Source: Sinorhizobium psoraleae
GTDB lineage: Bacteria; Pseudomonadota; Alphaproteobacteria; Rhizobiales; Rhizobiaceae
DNA: 64,000 bases
Reading direction: 5' to 3'
Assembly (NCBI RefSeq): GCF_013283645.1
Contig: NZ_JABEKV010000001.1
Coordinates: 1,795,026-1,859,025 of the forward strand
Part shown: piece by piece, positions 25,766 to 33,475 of the stretch
How positions within the stretch are numbered: the first letter of the stretch is position 1
Layout of the letters: each line of letters begins with the position of its first letter
The notes under the pieces: model-generated
What the model saw: the letters and a program-made list of their open reading frames with translations, nothing else
Databases searched by the model: none
What the model was told of the DNA's origin: nothing
Made by a program: the position numbers and the translations under genes

Positions 25766-25957
25766 CTATGGAAGTTCTATTTCGCCGTCGACCACGTGGT
25801 TGAGGTCGGTGCCTTCCGCCGTCAGCGTCATGCGGACCTTCAGCTTCTTGCCGCCGGTCCGGCCTTCGCGCACCATCTCCTCGATCTCGCGCTGCGACGT
25901 GACGCCGACTTCCTTCAGGAACTTGCGGATCGACATGTTGAAGGCGTCTTCGCTCAT
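25766..25957 (-). CDS. DUF6494 family protein
   Basis: The 63-residue product starts MSEDAFNMSIRKFLKEVGVT and contains SQREIEEMVREG, the recognisable DUF6494 pattern of small proteobacterial cytoplasmic proteins. An AGGAG precedes the ATG. The function is unknown. It is convergent with the deaminase gene. Confidence 0.88.
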   Translation of the reverse strand: MSEDAFNMSIRKFLKEVGVTSQREIEEMVREGRTGGKKLKVRMTLTAEGTDLNHVVDGEIELP

Positions 25958-26017
25958 GGCGGAACTCCTCTCTATCCGGAAGGGATTGTAAGGGAAGGCG
26001 AGTGGTCAAGGAAGCTA

Positions 26018-26088
26018 CGCTTTTGACAATGGCGAGGATCGCGCGTCTGTCGCACGGCGGAGAGCGGAGCTTCTCGCCAGCGTGCCGC
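26018..26088. repeat. Interspersed repeat, family T (copy 1)
   Basis: Element with core TTTTGACAATGGCGAGGATC followed by a GC-rich tail ending GAGCGGAGCTTCTCGCCAGC then GTGCCG. A related copy is at 30431-30526. It lies upstream of the interrupted small membrane-protein gene. Confidence 0.65.
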
Positions 26089-26172
26089 TCCACCTAGAGA
26101 GAGTCGAATTTTGAAGCTCAACATCTATAGATCGTGTTTGATTATTTGTGTCGCAGCGGTCGTGTGTTACTG

Positions 26173-26987
26173 CGGAATTAGGTAGCAAATGCCACAAGAT
26201 TCCGACCGCAGGACGGTCGCACGTCGATCAAAGAGGGCGATAGCGCATTTCAGCCCAAAGATGAATTAGCGGAACCCCCAAGGTCAGGCCGTAGGCCAGG
26301 AAACCGAATACCATTGCTTTATCTGGAAAAAGAGCGTTGGTCGCAATGAGCGGAAGGGCTGCCCATGCAAGGCAGCGCCAGAGTTCCTGCCGATGCCTTC
26401 GCAGTTCGGCCGTGCCGCGTCTCATGAAGATCGCCGACAAGGATATGAATTTCACGAGCGCAGTCGCGCCCATTCCTGCTAGAACAGCGGCCCCCCCGGA
26501 AAGTGCCATCAATAGCAATGCCTCTCCAGGCGTCTGCTGAATGTCAAATAGAGTGCTGGCCGCTAACATGGGAAAGGAGGAAAGAAACACAAACAACGCG
26601 CTGCTACCTACCAAAACTGTCCATGCCGCCAGAACAAAGGTCGGAAACACCGCGAAAAGAACGAGTTCCACGACGTAAAGTGCTCGGCTCGATCTTTCGG
26701 AAATGCTCACCACGCCCTCACGCTGTCACTGACGCCTCGCTTCCGCTACCACAACTTGGTGGAGAATGTCAGTATATCCCAAAGCCAGTTGCGCAACTTC
26801 AGGGACCGCCCTGCAATGAGGTTAGCTTTTGGGTGTTCACTCCAGACGGCTTCGCGCGCAAAGTCCGATGTTGCGAACTAACGGTTTCGAGAGCCGTAAA
26901 TACGGCGAGTCAATCTGCCAGAAGAGCACACCGAGACGATCATGATCGACGGGCTGCCAACCTTGTGGCATTTGCTACCTAATTCCG
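26173..26987 (-). mobile_element. Transposase-less mobile insertion cassette, copy 1 (815 bp)
   Basis: The element is bounded by perfect 26-bp inverted repeats (26173-26198 and 26962-26987) that begin CGGAATTAGGTAGCAAATGC and end CACAAG. It is flanked by imperfect 8-bp repeats TGTTACTG (26165-26172) and TATTACTG (26988-26995). It carries one gene, for a membrane protein (26228-26713), and no transposase. The same ends, gene and order occur in the opposite orientation at 58870-59550. Compared with that copy, this one has about 130 extra bases between the gene's upstream terminal repeat and a shared AACCTCATTGCAG. It is inserted in a small membrane-protein gene. Confidence 0.9.
26228..26713 (-). 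CDS. Multi-pass membrane protein, passenger of mobile cassette (copy 1)
   Basis: The 161-residue product has four or five predicted transmembrane segments (about 12-36, 37-55, 65-95, 111-129, 133-153). The polar parts are a basic cytoplasmic-type loop MRRGTAELRRHRQELWR (about 97-113) and the DIQQTPGE loop. Translation starts at one of two adjacent GTG codons after GAGGGC. It is about 92% identical to the copy at 59019-59507, with changes mostly conservative plus one residue indel near 131-136, which suggests the protein is under selection. I recognise no family. The gene ends 29 bp from the terminal repeat. Confidence 0.85.
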   Translation of the reverse strand: MVSISERSSRALYVVELVLFAVFPTFVLAAWTVLVGSSALFVFLSSFPMLAASTLFDIQQTPGEALLLMALSGGAAVLAGMGATALVKFISLSAIFMRRGTAELRRHRQELWRCLAWAALPLIATNALFPDKAMVFGFLAYGLTLGVPLIHLWAEMRYRPL

Positions 26988-27300
26988 TATTACTGGAACA
27001 TTGCGGCCATTCTCATCATGGGTTGGTGGTGGGGCCTTCATTGGTCTTTTGGCAGAAAAAAGCGATCCCTCACGTGGTAAGAGTTCAACCTCTCAGATCA
27101 TAAACACCGAATCTCTCGGACTATTGTCGACCTGGCGCGCTCTTTGGAATGGCTTCTACGTCTGGAAAGACCTTGATCACGACTATCATCGTCGAAACCG
27201 CGAGTGATCTTCTAAAGCTGAAGTCGGCCAGGGGTCGAATGCCGCTGTTCGTCGCATCCGAGGGAACGAGCAAGGAGCATAGCACCGGTCATTGCTCCTC

Positions 27301-27407
27301 CTACAGCGCCGCGCGTCTTATCAGACGCGCAAAGGTCGCTGTAGCACTTTGAATTGCTGCATATCTTTGTCCTTAAATCGGCTACGATTTAACGAAACAT
27401 GCAGTAG
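27301..27407. repeat. Palindromic mosaic repeat, family P (copy 3)
   Basis: Direct copy almost identical to 1595-1701: CTACAGCGCCGCGCGTCTTA, GCGCAAAGGTCGCTGTAGCA, CTTAAATCGGCTACGATTTA. It lies in the 377-bp gap (27081-27457) downstream of the cyclase gene; the rest of that gap holds no convincing gene. Confidence 0.85.
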
Positions 27408-27457
27408 AGCGAATGGGCGCAGAAGGTGATAGGACACTCGCCCGGCGTTACACCTAA

Positions 27458-29227
27458 CTACACCAGGCCGGCCGCGCGAAGCCCGTTCACGACCAACTCG
27501 AAATCGTCAGGGTTCTTGTGGGGCAACACTTTGCGGCGATGTTCCAGAGAATAATCAGGGTTGACGCGGAACACTTCCTGCCACTCACGGCGCGCGTCTT
27601 CGAAGCGTCCCAGATGGCCGTAGCTCGACGCCAGGAGCACGCGTGAGACGTCGGTATCAGGGTTACGAATAAGTCGCCGCTTGAGCATCCCGATTGCCTC
27701 TTCATACCTGCGCAACTGGAACATCGCTTGTGCCTGGAAGTGGAGGTATATGTCCGGATAATACGGGTTCAGGGCCATTGCCCGATAGAAACACCCGAGT
27801 GCCTCCGCAGGCCTGCCGGAATAATGCAGTGCAATTCCGAGATTTTCGTGCCCTTCGGGAAGATTTGGGGCGAGGGCGATCAAGCGTTCGGCCGCGCCGA
27901 TGGCGACATCGTGCCGTCGCGAATACAATTCGACAATACCCAGCACCCAATGCGCGTAAGGATATCGATCGTCGAGCTCCACTGCGCGTCTTGCAAGCAC
28001 TTCCGCTTGTTGCATTGATGTCGATGGCGACGGGCTCCACTGGTTTCCATAGTCCAGCATGTTTGCGAAGGCGAGGAATGCGTAGGCGGGAGCGAATTTC
28101 GGGTCCAGTTCGATTGCGCGTTGCAACAGTTCCCGACCCTGGATGTTTTTCTCTCTCGTGAACCGCCACAGCTGCTCTCGGCCACGCAGGAAATAGTCGT
28201 ACGCTTCCAGGTTGTCGGTCTGCTCGGTCGCGAGCCGCTGCTGGTCGCCCTCCGTAAGGTTGAGCGCGAGCGCGCCGACAATTTGCTGCGTCACGTCGTC
28301 CTGCACGGCGAAGATGTCGGTCAGGTCGCGATCGAAACGTTCCGCCCACAGATGTCCGCCCGTGGTCGCGTCGATAAGCTGTGCGGTGATCCGTACCCTG
28401 TTTCCGGATTTGCGGACGCTGCCCTCCAGCACATAGCGCACGCTGAGGTCCCGGCCCACCTCCTGAACGTTCACGTTCCTGCCCTTGAAGGTGAAGGACG
28501 AATTGCGAGCGATCACGAACAGCTGCGACAGCTTTGAGAGAGCTGTGATGATGTCTTCGGAGGTTCCGTCGGCGAAATACTCCTGCTCGGCATCACCGCT
28601 CATGTTGACGAAGGGCAGCACGGCGACCGACAACTTCGGCAGGGGCGCTGTCGGAGGCAACGCTGGCGGAAATTCGGGAGCCACTGCCTTCGCGTGAGCC
28701 GCGGTTCCGACTCGGAGCGAATAGACCCGGATCGGTTCTGCGATGTTCTTGAGCTGGGTGTTGCCGAGATCGCTGACCGAAAGGTCGAGTCTGGTCTTGA
28801 CCTGGCGATAGGCATCCTCGGACAGGCAGATGCCCCCCGGGGCAGCGACGCCCTCAAGGCGCGAGGCGATGTTGACGCCGTCGCCCATCAGGTCGCCGTC
28901 GCTTTCCTCGACTACGTCGCCCAGATGAATACCGATCCGAAACTCGATGCGGCGGTCCTGCGGCACGCCGGCATTGCGTTCGAGCATGCTGTTCTGCACC
29001 TCGATGGCGCAGCGCACGGCGTCTACGACACTGCGGAACTCGACCAGCGCCCCATCGCCTGTGCGCTTGATCACGCGTCCGTTGTGAACGGCGATGGTCG
29101 GATCAATAAGATCGCTGCGCAGCGCCCGCAACCTGGCCAAAGTACGGTCTTCATCCGCGCCGGCGAGGCGGCTGTAGCCGACCACGTCCGCGGCCAGGAT
29201 CGCGGCTAGCTTGCGGTTCTCGCTCAC
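27458..29227 (-). CDS. Class III adenylate cyclase with TolB-like and TPR domains
   Basis: The roughly 589-residue protein has an N-terminal class III cyclase domain (about 1-165; AAILAADVVGYSRLAGADED, IKRTGDGALVEF, LMGDGVNIASRLE), a TolB N-terminal-like region (about 205-340; SVAVLPFVNMSGDAEQEYFA, ARNSSFTFKG, VRYVLEGSVRKSGNRVRITA), and C-terminal TPR repeats (about 350-585; for example AIELDPKFAPAYAFLAFANM). This architecture is highly expanded in rhizobia and makes cAMP; the TPRs likely bind a protein partner. I prefer the GTG at 29227 (MSENRKLAAIL, AGGAG upstream) over the ATG at 29251. Confidence 0.92.
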   Translation of the reverse strand: MSENRKLAAILAADVVGYSRLAGADEDRTLARLRALRSDLIDPTIAVHNGRVIKRTGDGALVEFRSVVDAVRCAIEVQNSMLERNAGVPQDRRIEFRIGIHLGDVVEESDGDLMGDGVNIASRLEGVAAPGGICLSEDAYRQVKTRLDLSVSDLGNTQLKNIAEPIRVYSLRVGTAAHAKAVAPEFPPALPPTAPLPKLSVAVLPFVNMSGDAEQEYFADGTSEDIITALSKLSQLFVIARNSSFTFKGRNVNVQEVGRDLSVRYVLEGSVRKSGNRVRITAQLIDATTGGHLWAERFDRDLTDIFAVQDDVTQQIVGALALNLTEGDQQRLATEQTDNLEAYDYFLRGREQLWRFTREKNIQGRELLQRAIELDPKFAPAYAFLAFANMLDYGNQWSPSPSTSMQQAEVLARRAVELDDRYPYAHWVLGIVELYSRRHDVAIGAAERLIALAPNLPEGHENLGIALHYSGRPAEALGCFYRAMALNPYYPDIYLHFQAQAMFQLRRYEEAIGMLKRRLIRNPDTDVSRVLLASSYGHLGRFEDARREWQEVFRVNPDYSLEHRRKVLPHKNPDDFELVVNGLRAAGLV

Positions 29228-29472
29228 AGGGGGCCATCTCCTCGTCTCCATAATAACAGGAAGACACGGGGAAGAGGAAGTTCGGCGTCCCGTTCAGAGC
29301 GACTTTGGGTGAGATCAAGGCTCGCCATTTGCACGCAGCAATCGTGAATGCTCACAATGTCGAGCACCGATCGGGAGGAGCGGTCGCCCCGCAACTCCGG
29401 TGGCATTGAACACAGCCGCCCGTCCTGCCTGGGCGATGACTGCCCTGGCAACTTTCCAAAACGCGTCATTCC

Positions 29473-29506
29473 GACAGGTGTTGGACAGCTGACAGGTGTT
29501 GGACAG
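29473..29506. promoter_or_regulatory. Two 16-bp direct repeats upstream of the carbonic anhydrase gene
   Basis: GACAGGTGTTGGACAG occurs twice with 18-bp period (29473-29488, 29491-29506), about 65-100 bp before the carbonic anhydrase start and in the gap separating it from the divergent cyclase gene. Tandem direct repeats at this place are typical of regulator binding sites, but slippage duplication is also possible. The rest of 29228-29570 holds no gene. Confidence 0.55.
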
Positions 29507-29570
29507 GTATCGAGGACGACATCCCGTCCCCGAGCGCGATCTGCTCGTAATCATTCGAAAGGGAATATGA

Positions 29571-30320
29571 ATGGAAAGGCGTGATTTCCTCAGGGGCTTG
29601 GCCTTGCTCGCGGCCTGCCCGCTCTGCGTCAAGACGGCATACGCGGCCGAGGGCGTGCACTGGGGCTATGAAGGCGAAGAGGGTCCTGAGCATTGGGGTA
29701 CCTTGAGCACTGAGAGCAGTGCTTGTTCGGCCGGATCGCAGCAATCACCGATCGACATCCGCGGCGCGATCAGGGCCGAAATTCCCGATCTGGCGACGGA
29801 CTGGAGGCGCGGCGGCACGATCCTCAACAATGGCCATACGATCCAGGTGAAGGCCGCCGGCGGTACGCTTCGCCGCGGCGACAAGACCTTTGATCTGGTG
29901 CAGTATCACTTCCACGCCCCGAGCGAGCATCTTGTCGACGGCAAAAACTTCCCGATGGAAGCGCATTTCGTTCACAAGAATGCTGAGACCGGCGCGCTCG
30001 GCGTGCTCGGCGTTTTCCTTGTCCCCGGCGCGGCTAACCCGACCTTCGCGAGCCTCGCGGCGAAGTTCCCGCAGAACGCCGGCGAAGAAACCCGGCTCGA
30101 TGCCGTCGACCCGAAAGGCCTCTTGCCCGCCTCGCTGAAATATTGGAGCTATGAGGGGTCGCTTACCACCCCTCCTTGCAGCGAGATCGTCGACTGGATG
30201 GTGGCGATGGAACCGATCGAGGTCGATCCGGCCGACATCAAGAAGTTCACCGGGCTTTATTCCATGAACGCACGGCCGGCGCTTCCCGGCAACCGCCGCT
30301 ACGTTCTGAGCTCCAGTTGA
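29571..30320 (+). CDS. Periplasmic alpha-type carbonic anhydrase
   Basis: The 249-residue enzyme interconverts CO2 and bicarbonate in the periplasm. It has an exported N-terminus (RRDFLRGLALLAACPLC, Tat-like, with a lipobox-like cysteine region) and the alpha-CA core: CSAGSQQSPIDI, zinc ligands H113, H115 and H132 (QYHFHAPSEH ... EAHFVH), and SLTTPPCSEIVDW, where the cysteine can pair with C52. The length is typical of bacterial alpha enzymes. It is divergent from the cyclase gene, with tandem repeats in between. No partner gene is evident. Confidence 0.94.
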   Translation: MERRDFLRGLALLAACPLCVKTAYAAEGVHWGYEGEEGPEHWGTLSTESSACSAGSQQSPIDIRGAIRAEIPDLATDWRRGGTILNNGHTIQVKAAGGTLRRGDKTFDLVQYHFHAPSEHLVDGKNFPMEAHFVHKNAETGALGVLGVFLVPGAANPTFASLAAKFPQNAGEETRLDAVDPKGLLPASLKYWSYEGSLTTPPCSEIVDWMVAMEPIEVDPADIKKFTGLYSMNARPALPGNRRYVLSSS

Positions 30321-30430
30321 TCGACGAGACCAACGGCCGCAGGGCCACCTCGGCAAAAGCGTCGCCTTTGTAGAGGTGGCCGCCGCGAGCAGCGGGACCG
30401 GGCGAGGGGCGCAGCGGGAGAACTGCCCGC

Positions 30431-30526
30431 GCCTTTGACAATGGCGAGGATAACCGCGCCGCGCATCCTGTCGCAGAGCGCATCATCTCGGCAGCCGCGC
30501 AGAGCGGAAGTTCGCACCAGCGTGCC
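30431..30526. repeat. Interspersed repeat, family T (copy 2)
   Basis: Reads CGCCTTTGACAATGGCGAGG, then GCCGCGCATCCTGTCGCAGA, and ends AGAGCGGAAGTTCGCACCAG then CGTGCCG. It matches the ends of 26018-26088, with a longer middle part. It lies between the convergent carbonic anhydrase and nhaA genes; no other feature in 30321-30573. Confidence 0.6.
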
Positions 30527-30573
30527 GAAGGTCGAATGCGCCCGAAGCACTCATTCATACGGTCATTGCGTCC

Positions 30574-31776
30574 TCATGGTTGGACGCGAACGCGCTTGCT
30601 TCGGCGGCCGAACAACATCAAGAAGGTAGCTCCAAGGATACCCGAGGCCACCGAGCCTAACAGGATGCCGATCTTGACGTCATCCTGCATTGCCGGATCA
30701 TCGAAGGCCAACAGCCCAATGAACAGCGACATGGTGAAGCCGATGCCACACAGGAAGGCAGTGCCCGTCATCTGCCCCCAGCTTGCATTGGCAGGGAGAT
30801 CGGCAAGATCAAGCCTCACAAGAACGGCAACGACCCCCAGCACCCCGATCAGCTTGCCCAAGAGCAGCCCCGTCGCTACCCCCATGGTGAGCGGTTCCGC
30901 AAAGACGGCCGTTGAGAGGCCGGTGAAAGACACGCCTGCATTGGCAAAGCCGAAAATCGGGACGATGACGAAGGCTACCGGCTTGTGGAGACTGTGCTCC
31001 AGCCTGTGAAGCGGCGAAGCCGCATGATCAGCTTCGGGTCTTCCTGGCGTGGCCTCCAGCGGTATGGTGAGCGCGAGCATGACACCGGCCATTGTCGCGT
31101 GGACACCTGACGCAAAGACGAGGATCCAGAGGGCCACGCCCAGCGCGAGGTATGGCCACAGCGCCCTGACGCCCATCCGGTTGAAGATGAGGAGATTGCC
31201 GATCACGACGGCCGCTCCGCTTAGCGCGAGAATGTTCAGATCAGCCGTATAGAACAGGGCGATAACGATGACTGCCCCGAGGTCATCAATAATGGCCAAT
31301 GCCGCCAGGAAAATCTTGAGCGATGCCGGAACGCGGCTTCCGAAGAGGGAAATAACGCCGAGAGCAAACGCAATGTCGGTTGCCGTGGGGATTGCCCACC
31401 CGCGAAGCGCCGCAGGGTCGGACCAGTTGAAGAAGACATGGAACAGCGCCGGGACGAGCATTCCTCCGGCTGCGGCAGCACCCGGCAGAATGCGTCTGCT
31501 CCAACTCGATAACTGACCATCCAGCATCTCGCGCTTGATCTCCAGCCCCACGAGCAGGAAGAAGACCGCCATGAACGCGTCATTGATCCAGTGCTGGAGG
31601 CTCAGAGGCCCGATATGAATGTGCAGGGCCTGGAAGTAGCCCTCTGCCAAAGGCGAGTTGGATATCAGCATCGCCAGCACGGCAACCGCCATGAGGATGA
31701 CGCCGCCGGATGCCTCGTTGTCGAGGAAGTGGCGAAGGGTGGATCGATTACGGCCTTGCGCAGGTGTCGAAGACAT
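30574..31776 (-). CDS. nhaA: Na+/H+ antiporter NhaA
   Basis: This 400-residue inner-membrane antiporter exports Na+ or Li+ in exchange for protons. Recognisable blocks are FLLVGLEIKREMLDGQLSSW, the discontinuous-helix motif IPTATDIAFALGVISLFG, and the paired aspartates in AIIDDLGAVIVIALFYT that bind the ion, then FALANAGVS-like FGFANAGVSFTG and GIGFTMSLFIG. The length matches E. coli NhaA (388) closely. The ATG at 31776 has GGGAG upstream; upstream in-frame sequence belongs to a leader that can fold (31786-31873). The gene's first 25 codons and leader are duplicated at 33126-33386. Confidence 0.96.
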   Translation of the reverse strand: MSSTPAQGRNRSTLRHFLDNEASGGVILMAVAVLAMLISNSPLAEGYFQALHIHIGPLSLQHWINDAFMAVFFLLVGLEIKREMLDGQLSSWSRRILPGAAAAGGMLVPALFHVFFNWSDPAALRGWAIPTATDIAFALGVISLFGSRVPASLKIFLAALAIIDDLGAVIVIALFYTADLNILALSGAAVVIGNLLIFNRMGVRALWPYLALGVALWILVFASGVHATMAGVMLALTIPLEATPGRPEADHAASPLHRLEHSLHKPVAFVIVPIFGFANAGVSFTGLSTAVFAEPLTMGVATGLLLGKLIGVLGVVAVLVRLDLADLPANASWGQMTGTAFLCGIGFTMSLFIGLLAFDDPAMQDDVKIGILLGSVASGILGATFLMLFGRRSKRVRVQP

Positions 31777-31961
31777 GGGTTCACACTCCCGCATTGGAAG
31801 GTTGATCGAAGTCTCCGTCGATTTCGGGGAACCCGCAGCGCACGCAGCACACGCCGTAATGTCCAATCTAGGGCGAGGCCTGCGCTATTTCCAGTCGATC
31901 ATTCCAGATGGACAGGGGACTGTACCGACTACGCGGGCGCATGTTTGGCCGCTATGGGCCG
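31701..31961. repeat. 261-bp direct repeat spanning the nhaA 5' end (copy 1)
   Basis: This segment, covering the first 25 codons of nhaA and about 185 bp upstream, recurs at 33126-33386 at a constant offset of 1425 bp, with only three mismatches and no indels. The two copies bracket an 1164-bp segment with a 243-residue gene. Confidence 0.93.
31786..31873 (-). promoter_or_regulatory. Structured nhaA leader, candidate cation riboswitch
   Basis: On the minus strand, the leader can form a long-range stem between CCC-TAG-ATTGGA (31873-31862) and TCCAAT-GC-GGG (31798-31788). The last GGG is part of the GGGAG ribosome binding site of nhaA. Inside is a smaller ATCGA/TCGAT stem (around CGGAGACT). 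Pairing of the ribosome binding site is a typical riboswitch-like output. nhaA-I and nhaA-II RNAs that sense Li+ are known upstream of nhaA genes in proteobacteria; whether this leader belongs to either class could not be tested here. Confidence 0.35.
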
Positions 31962-32209
31962 ATTTGCGCCGTGGCGCGAGCACGTTCGTATGGCGGTTCC
32001 AGCCGCCGCTGAACGGGTAGCGTCAACCGGCTGCTTCTGGCGCTTCCCTCGCGTTTCTGAAACAGGCGACTGTCGTCCTGAAGGACGGCCGTAATTCAAT
32101 CGAGAGTGAAATCCAATTGCGCGACCGATCTGACTGAGCAGATTGCTCGTGTAGACATCATTAAGTCAGTTGCATTGGAACTGACAGAAAGGACACATTA
32201 GGCCCCCGG
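31962..32209. repeat. Intergenic region with a family S repeat
   Basis: Holds a family S element at about 31995-32060 (CGGTTCCAGCCGCCGCTGAA, then GGTAGCGTCAACCGGCTGCT, then GGCGCTTCCCTCGCG), also present at 33078-33125 and 37021-37210. No gene recognised. Confidence 0.65.
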
Positions 32210-32941
32210 CTATTCGACGGAATCAGAGTTCCCGTCGCGCTCAAACTGCGCAATCAGGTTGACAAGGTTATTGTGGATTTTCTTCCAGTCGCTAAAGTAT
32301 TCTGATGAGTAACGGTAATGGATATAGTTATGATCGTCATAAATGTAGTCAACCGTGCATCCAGGCGATGGATGTACTCCCGGATAACTGCACTCAAGCT
32401 TAATTTTAAAATCTGAAGTAAAATATGTTACATCGTAAGGCTTCCGGTCTCTGCCCTTGCCCATCAGGTTTAGGAATTTGATAAGCCCATTCTCATCGTC
32501 CAGTCTCTTGGCATAGCCCCGCCGCACGCTTTCCATTTGGCCGTCATACACGTGGTGCCAGGACGTTCCGTCAAAAACCTTTGAGTGCACGTAGAGGTAC
32601 AGCTTGTTGCCATGTCCCAGTTCCCGCCAAAGCGCATCATCCTGCTCCTGATAAGGCCGCAAATCGGGCAGCAGCGCGTCGAAGTTGAACCCGTCGACCT
32701 TGACCCGACCCTCCTTCGGCTTAGGCCACCGCCCATGCTTCACGTAGCCTTCCCAATACATATAGCGCTCGGGAATATTGAATTTGCGCCCGCTCGGCAG
32801 CTCGATGCGCACCATGCCATTGGCCAAATAGTGTTGGCTCGCGTGGTCAAACGCGTACCCGGTGAGGACATGCCATCCGAGCCACAGCGCGCCAAGCGCG
32901 GAAAGCAGAAGCAGAAGATTGCGCGTTCGAAAAATGCCCAT
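32210..32941 (-). CDS. Hypothetical anchored protein (243 residues), AT-richer
   Basis: The product has an N-terminal membrane anchor or signal (about 7-28; LLLLLSALGALWLGWHVLT) and a largely soluble aromatic-rich domain with YMYWEGYVKHGRW, VHSKVFDGTSWHHVYDGQME and a C-terminal VDYIYDDHNYIHYRY. No family was recognised. The gene is visibly richer in A and T, especially its 3' third, than its neighbours. It lies between the two 261-bp direct repeats of the nhaA 5' region, so recent acquisition is likely. ATG 32941 has GAGG upstream. Confidence 0.75.
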   Translation of the reverse strand: MGIFRTRNLLLLLSALGALWLGWHVLTGYAFDHASQHYLANGMVRIELPSGRKFNIPERYMYWEGYVKHGRWPKPKEGRVKVDGFNFDALLPDLRPYQEQDDALWRELGHGNKLYLYVHSKVFDGTSWHHVYDGQMESVRRGYAKRLDDENGLIKFLNLMGKGRDRKPYDVTYFTSDFKIKLECSYPGVHPSPGCTVDYIYDDHNYIHYRYSSEYFSDWKKIHNNLVNLIAQFERDGNSDSVE

Positions 32942-33077
32942 GCCGCCTCGGAATGCCCATTACCATGCTAACGCTAAGCTCTTATGCTATTGTTAATATC
33001 CCGGATAAGTTGTGCACGTTCTTTTGCTTAAGTGAGGCACTATGCAACGGCGGCCAGGCATCTTCGAAGTCCGCAAT

Positions 33078-33125
33078 CGGTCGGTTCCAGCCGCTGCTGA
33101 ACAGGTAGCGTCAACCGGCTGCTTC
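33078..33125. repeat. Family S repeat fragment abutting the nhaA duplication
   Basis: Reads TCGGTTCCAGCCGCTGCTGA, then CAGGTAGCGTCAACCGGCTG, then CTTC, and then changes abruptly into the nhaA duplicate at about 33126. This makes it a likely recombination junction. Confidence 0.65.
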
Positions 33126-33201
33126 CGCCGCCGGATGCCTCGTTGTCGAGGAAGTGGCGAAGGGTGGATCGATTACGGCCTTGCGCAGGTGTCGAAGACA
33201 T
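33126..33201 (-). pseudogene. nhaA: nhaA 5' fragment
   Basis: First 25 codons of nhaA (MSSTPAQGRNRSTLRHFLDN then EASGG) with ATG at 33201, then fused into a family S repeat. An out-of-family continuation to 33040 stays open by chance. The fragment has the same ribosome binding site and leader as the intact gene. Confidence 0.85.
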
Positions 33202-33386
33202 GGGTTCACACTCCCGCATTGGAAGGTTGATCGAAGTCTCCGTCGATTTCGGGGAACCCGCAGCGCACGCAGCACACGCCGTAATGTCCAATCTAGGGCG
33301 AGGCTTGCGCTATTTCCAGCCGATCATTCCAGATGGACAGGGGACTGTACCAACTACGCGGGCGCATGTTTGGCCGCTATGGGCCG
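33126..33386. repeat. 261-bp direct repeat of the nhaA 5' region (copy 2)
   Basis: Second copy of 31701-31961, three mismatches in 261 bp. It carries the nhaA start fragment and the whole folded leader (33211-33298 by offset). The bases after 33386 differ from copy 1. The remaining bases of 32942-33475 hold no gene. Confidence 0.93.
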
Positions 33387-33475
33387 GAAGCGAACCGACT
33401 GCTCCTGTACTCTTAGGCCCATTGACGGACATTTGTTGTAGTATGAGTTAAGCTGAGCTTTGCGTCCAACATGGC

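Larger units (their letters stand above)
26111..27080 (+). pseudogene. Small membrane-protein gene interrupted by the mobile cassette
   Basis: The left piece (26111-26172) reads in frame from a TTG behind AGAGAGAG, giving KLNIYRSCLIICVAAVVCY. The right piece (26996-27080) reads WNIAAILIMGWWWGLHWSFG then GRKKRSLTW and a TAA. Removing the cassette (26173-26987) and one 8-bp target copy (26988-26995) joins them in frame into a protein of about 48 residues with a long hydrophobic stretch and a basic tail, typical of a small inner-membrane protein. The start codon is weak and the family is unknown. Reading-frame restoration is direct support for an insertion event. Confidence 0.75.

Noticed and set aside
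29473..29506. Plasmid-origin iterons
   Set aside because: Only two copies and no Rep gene or AT-rich stretch nearby.
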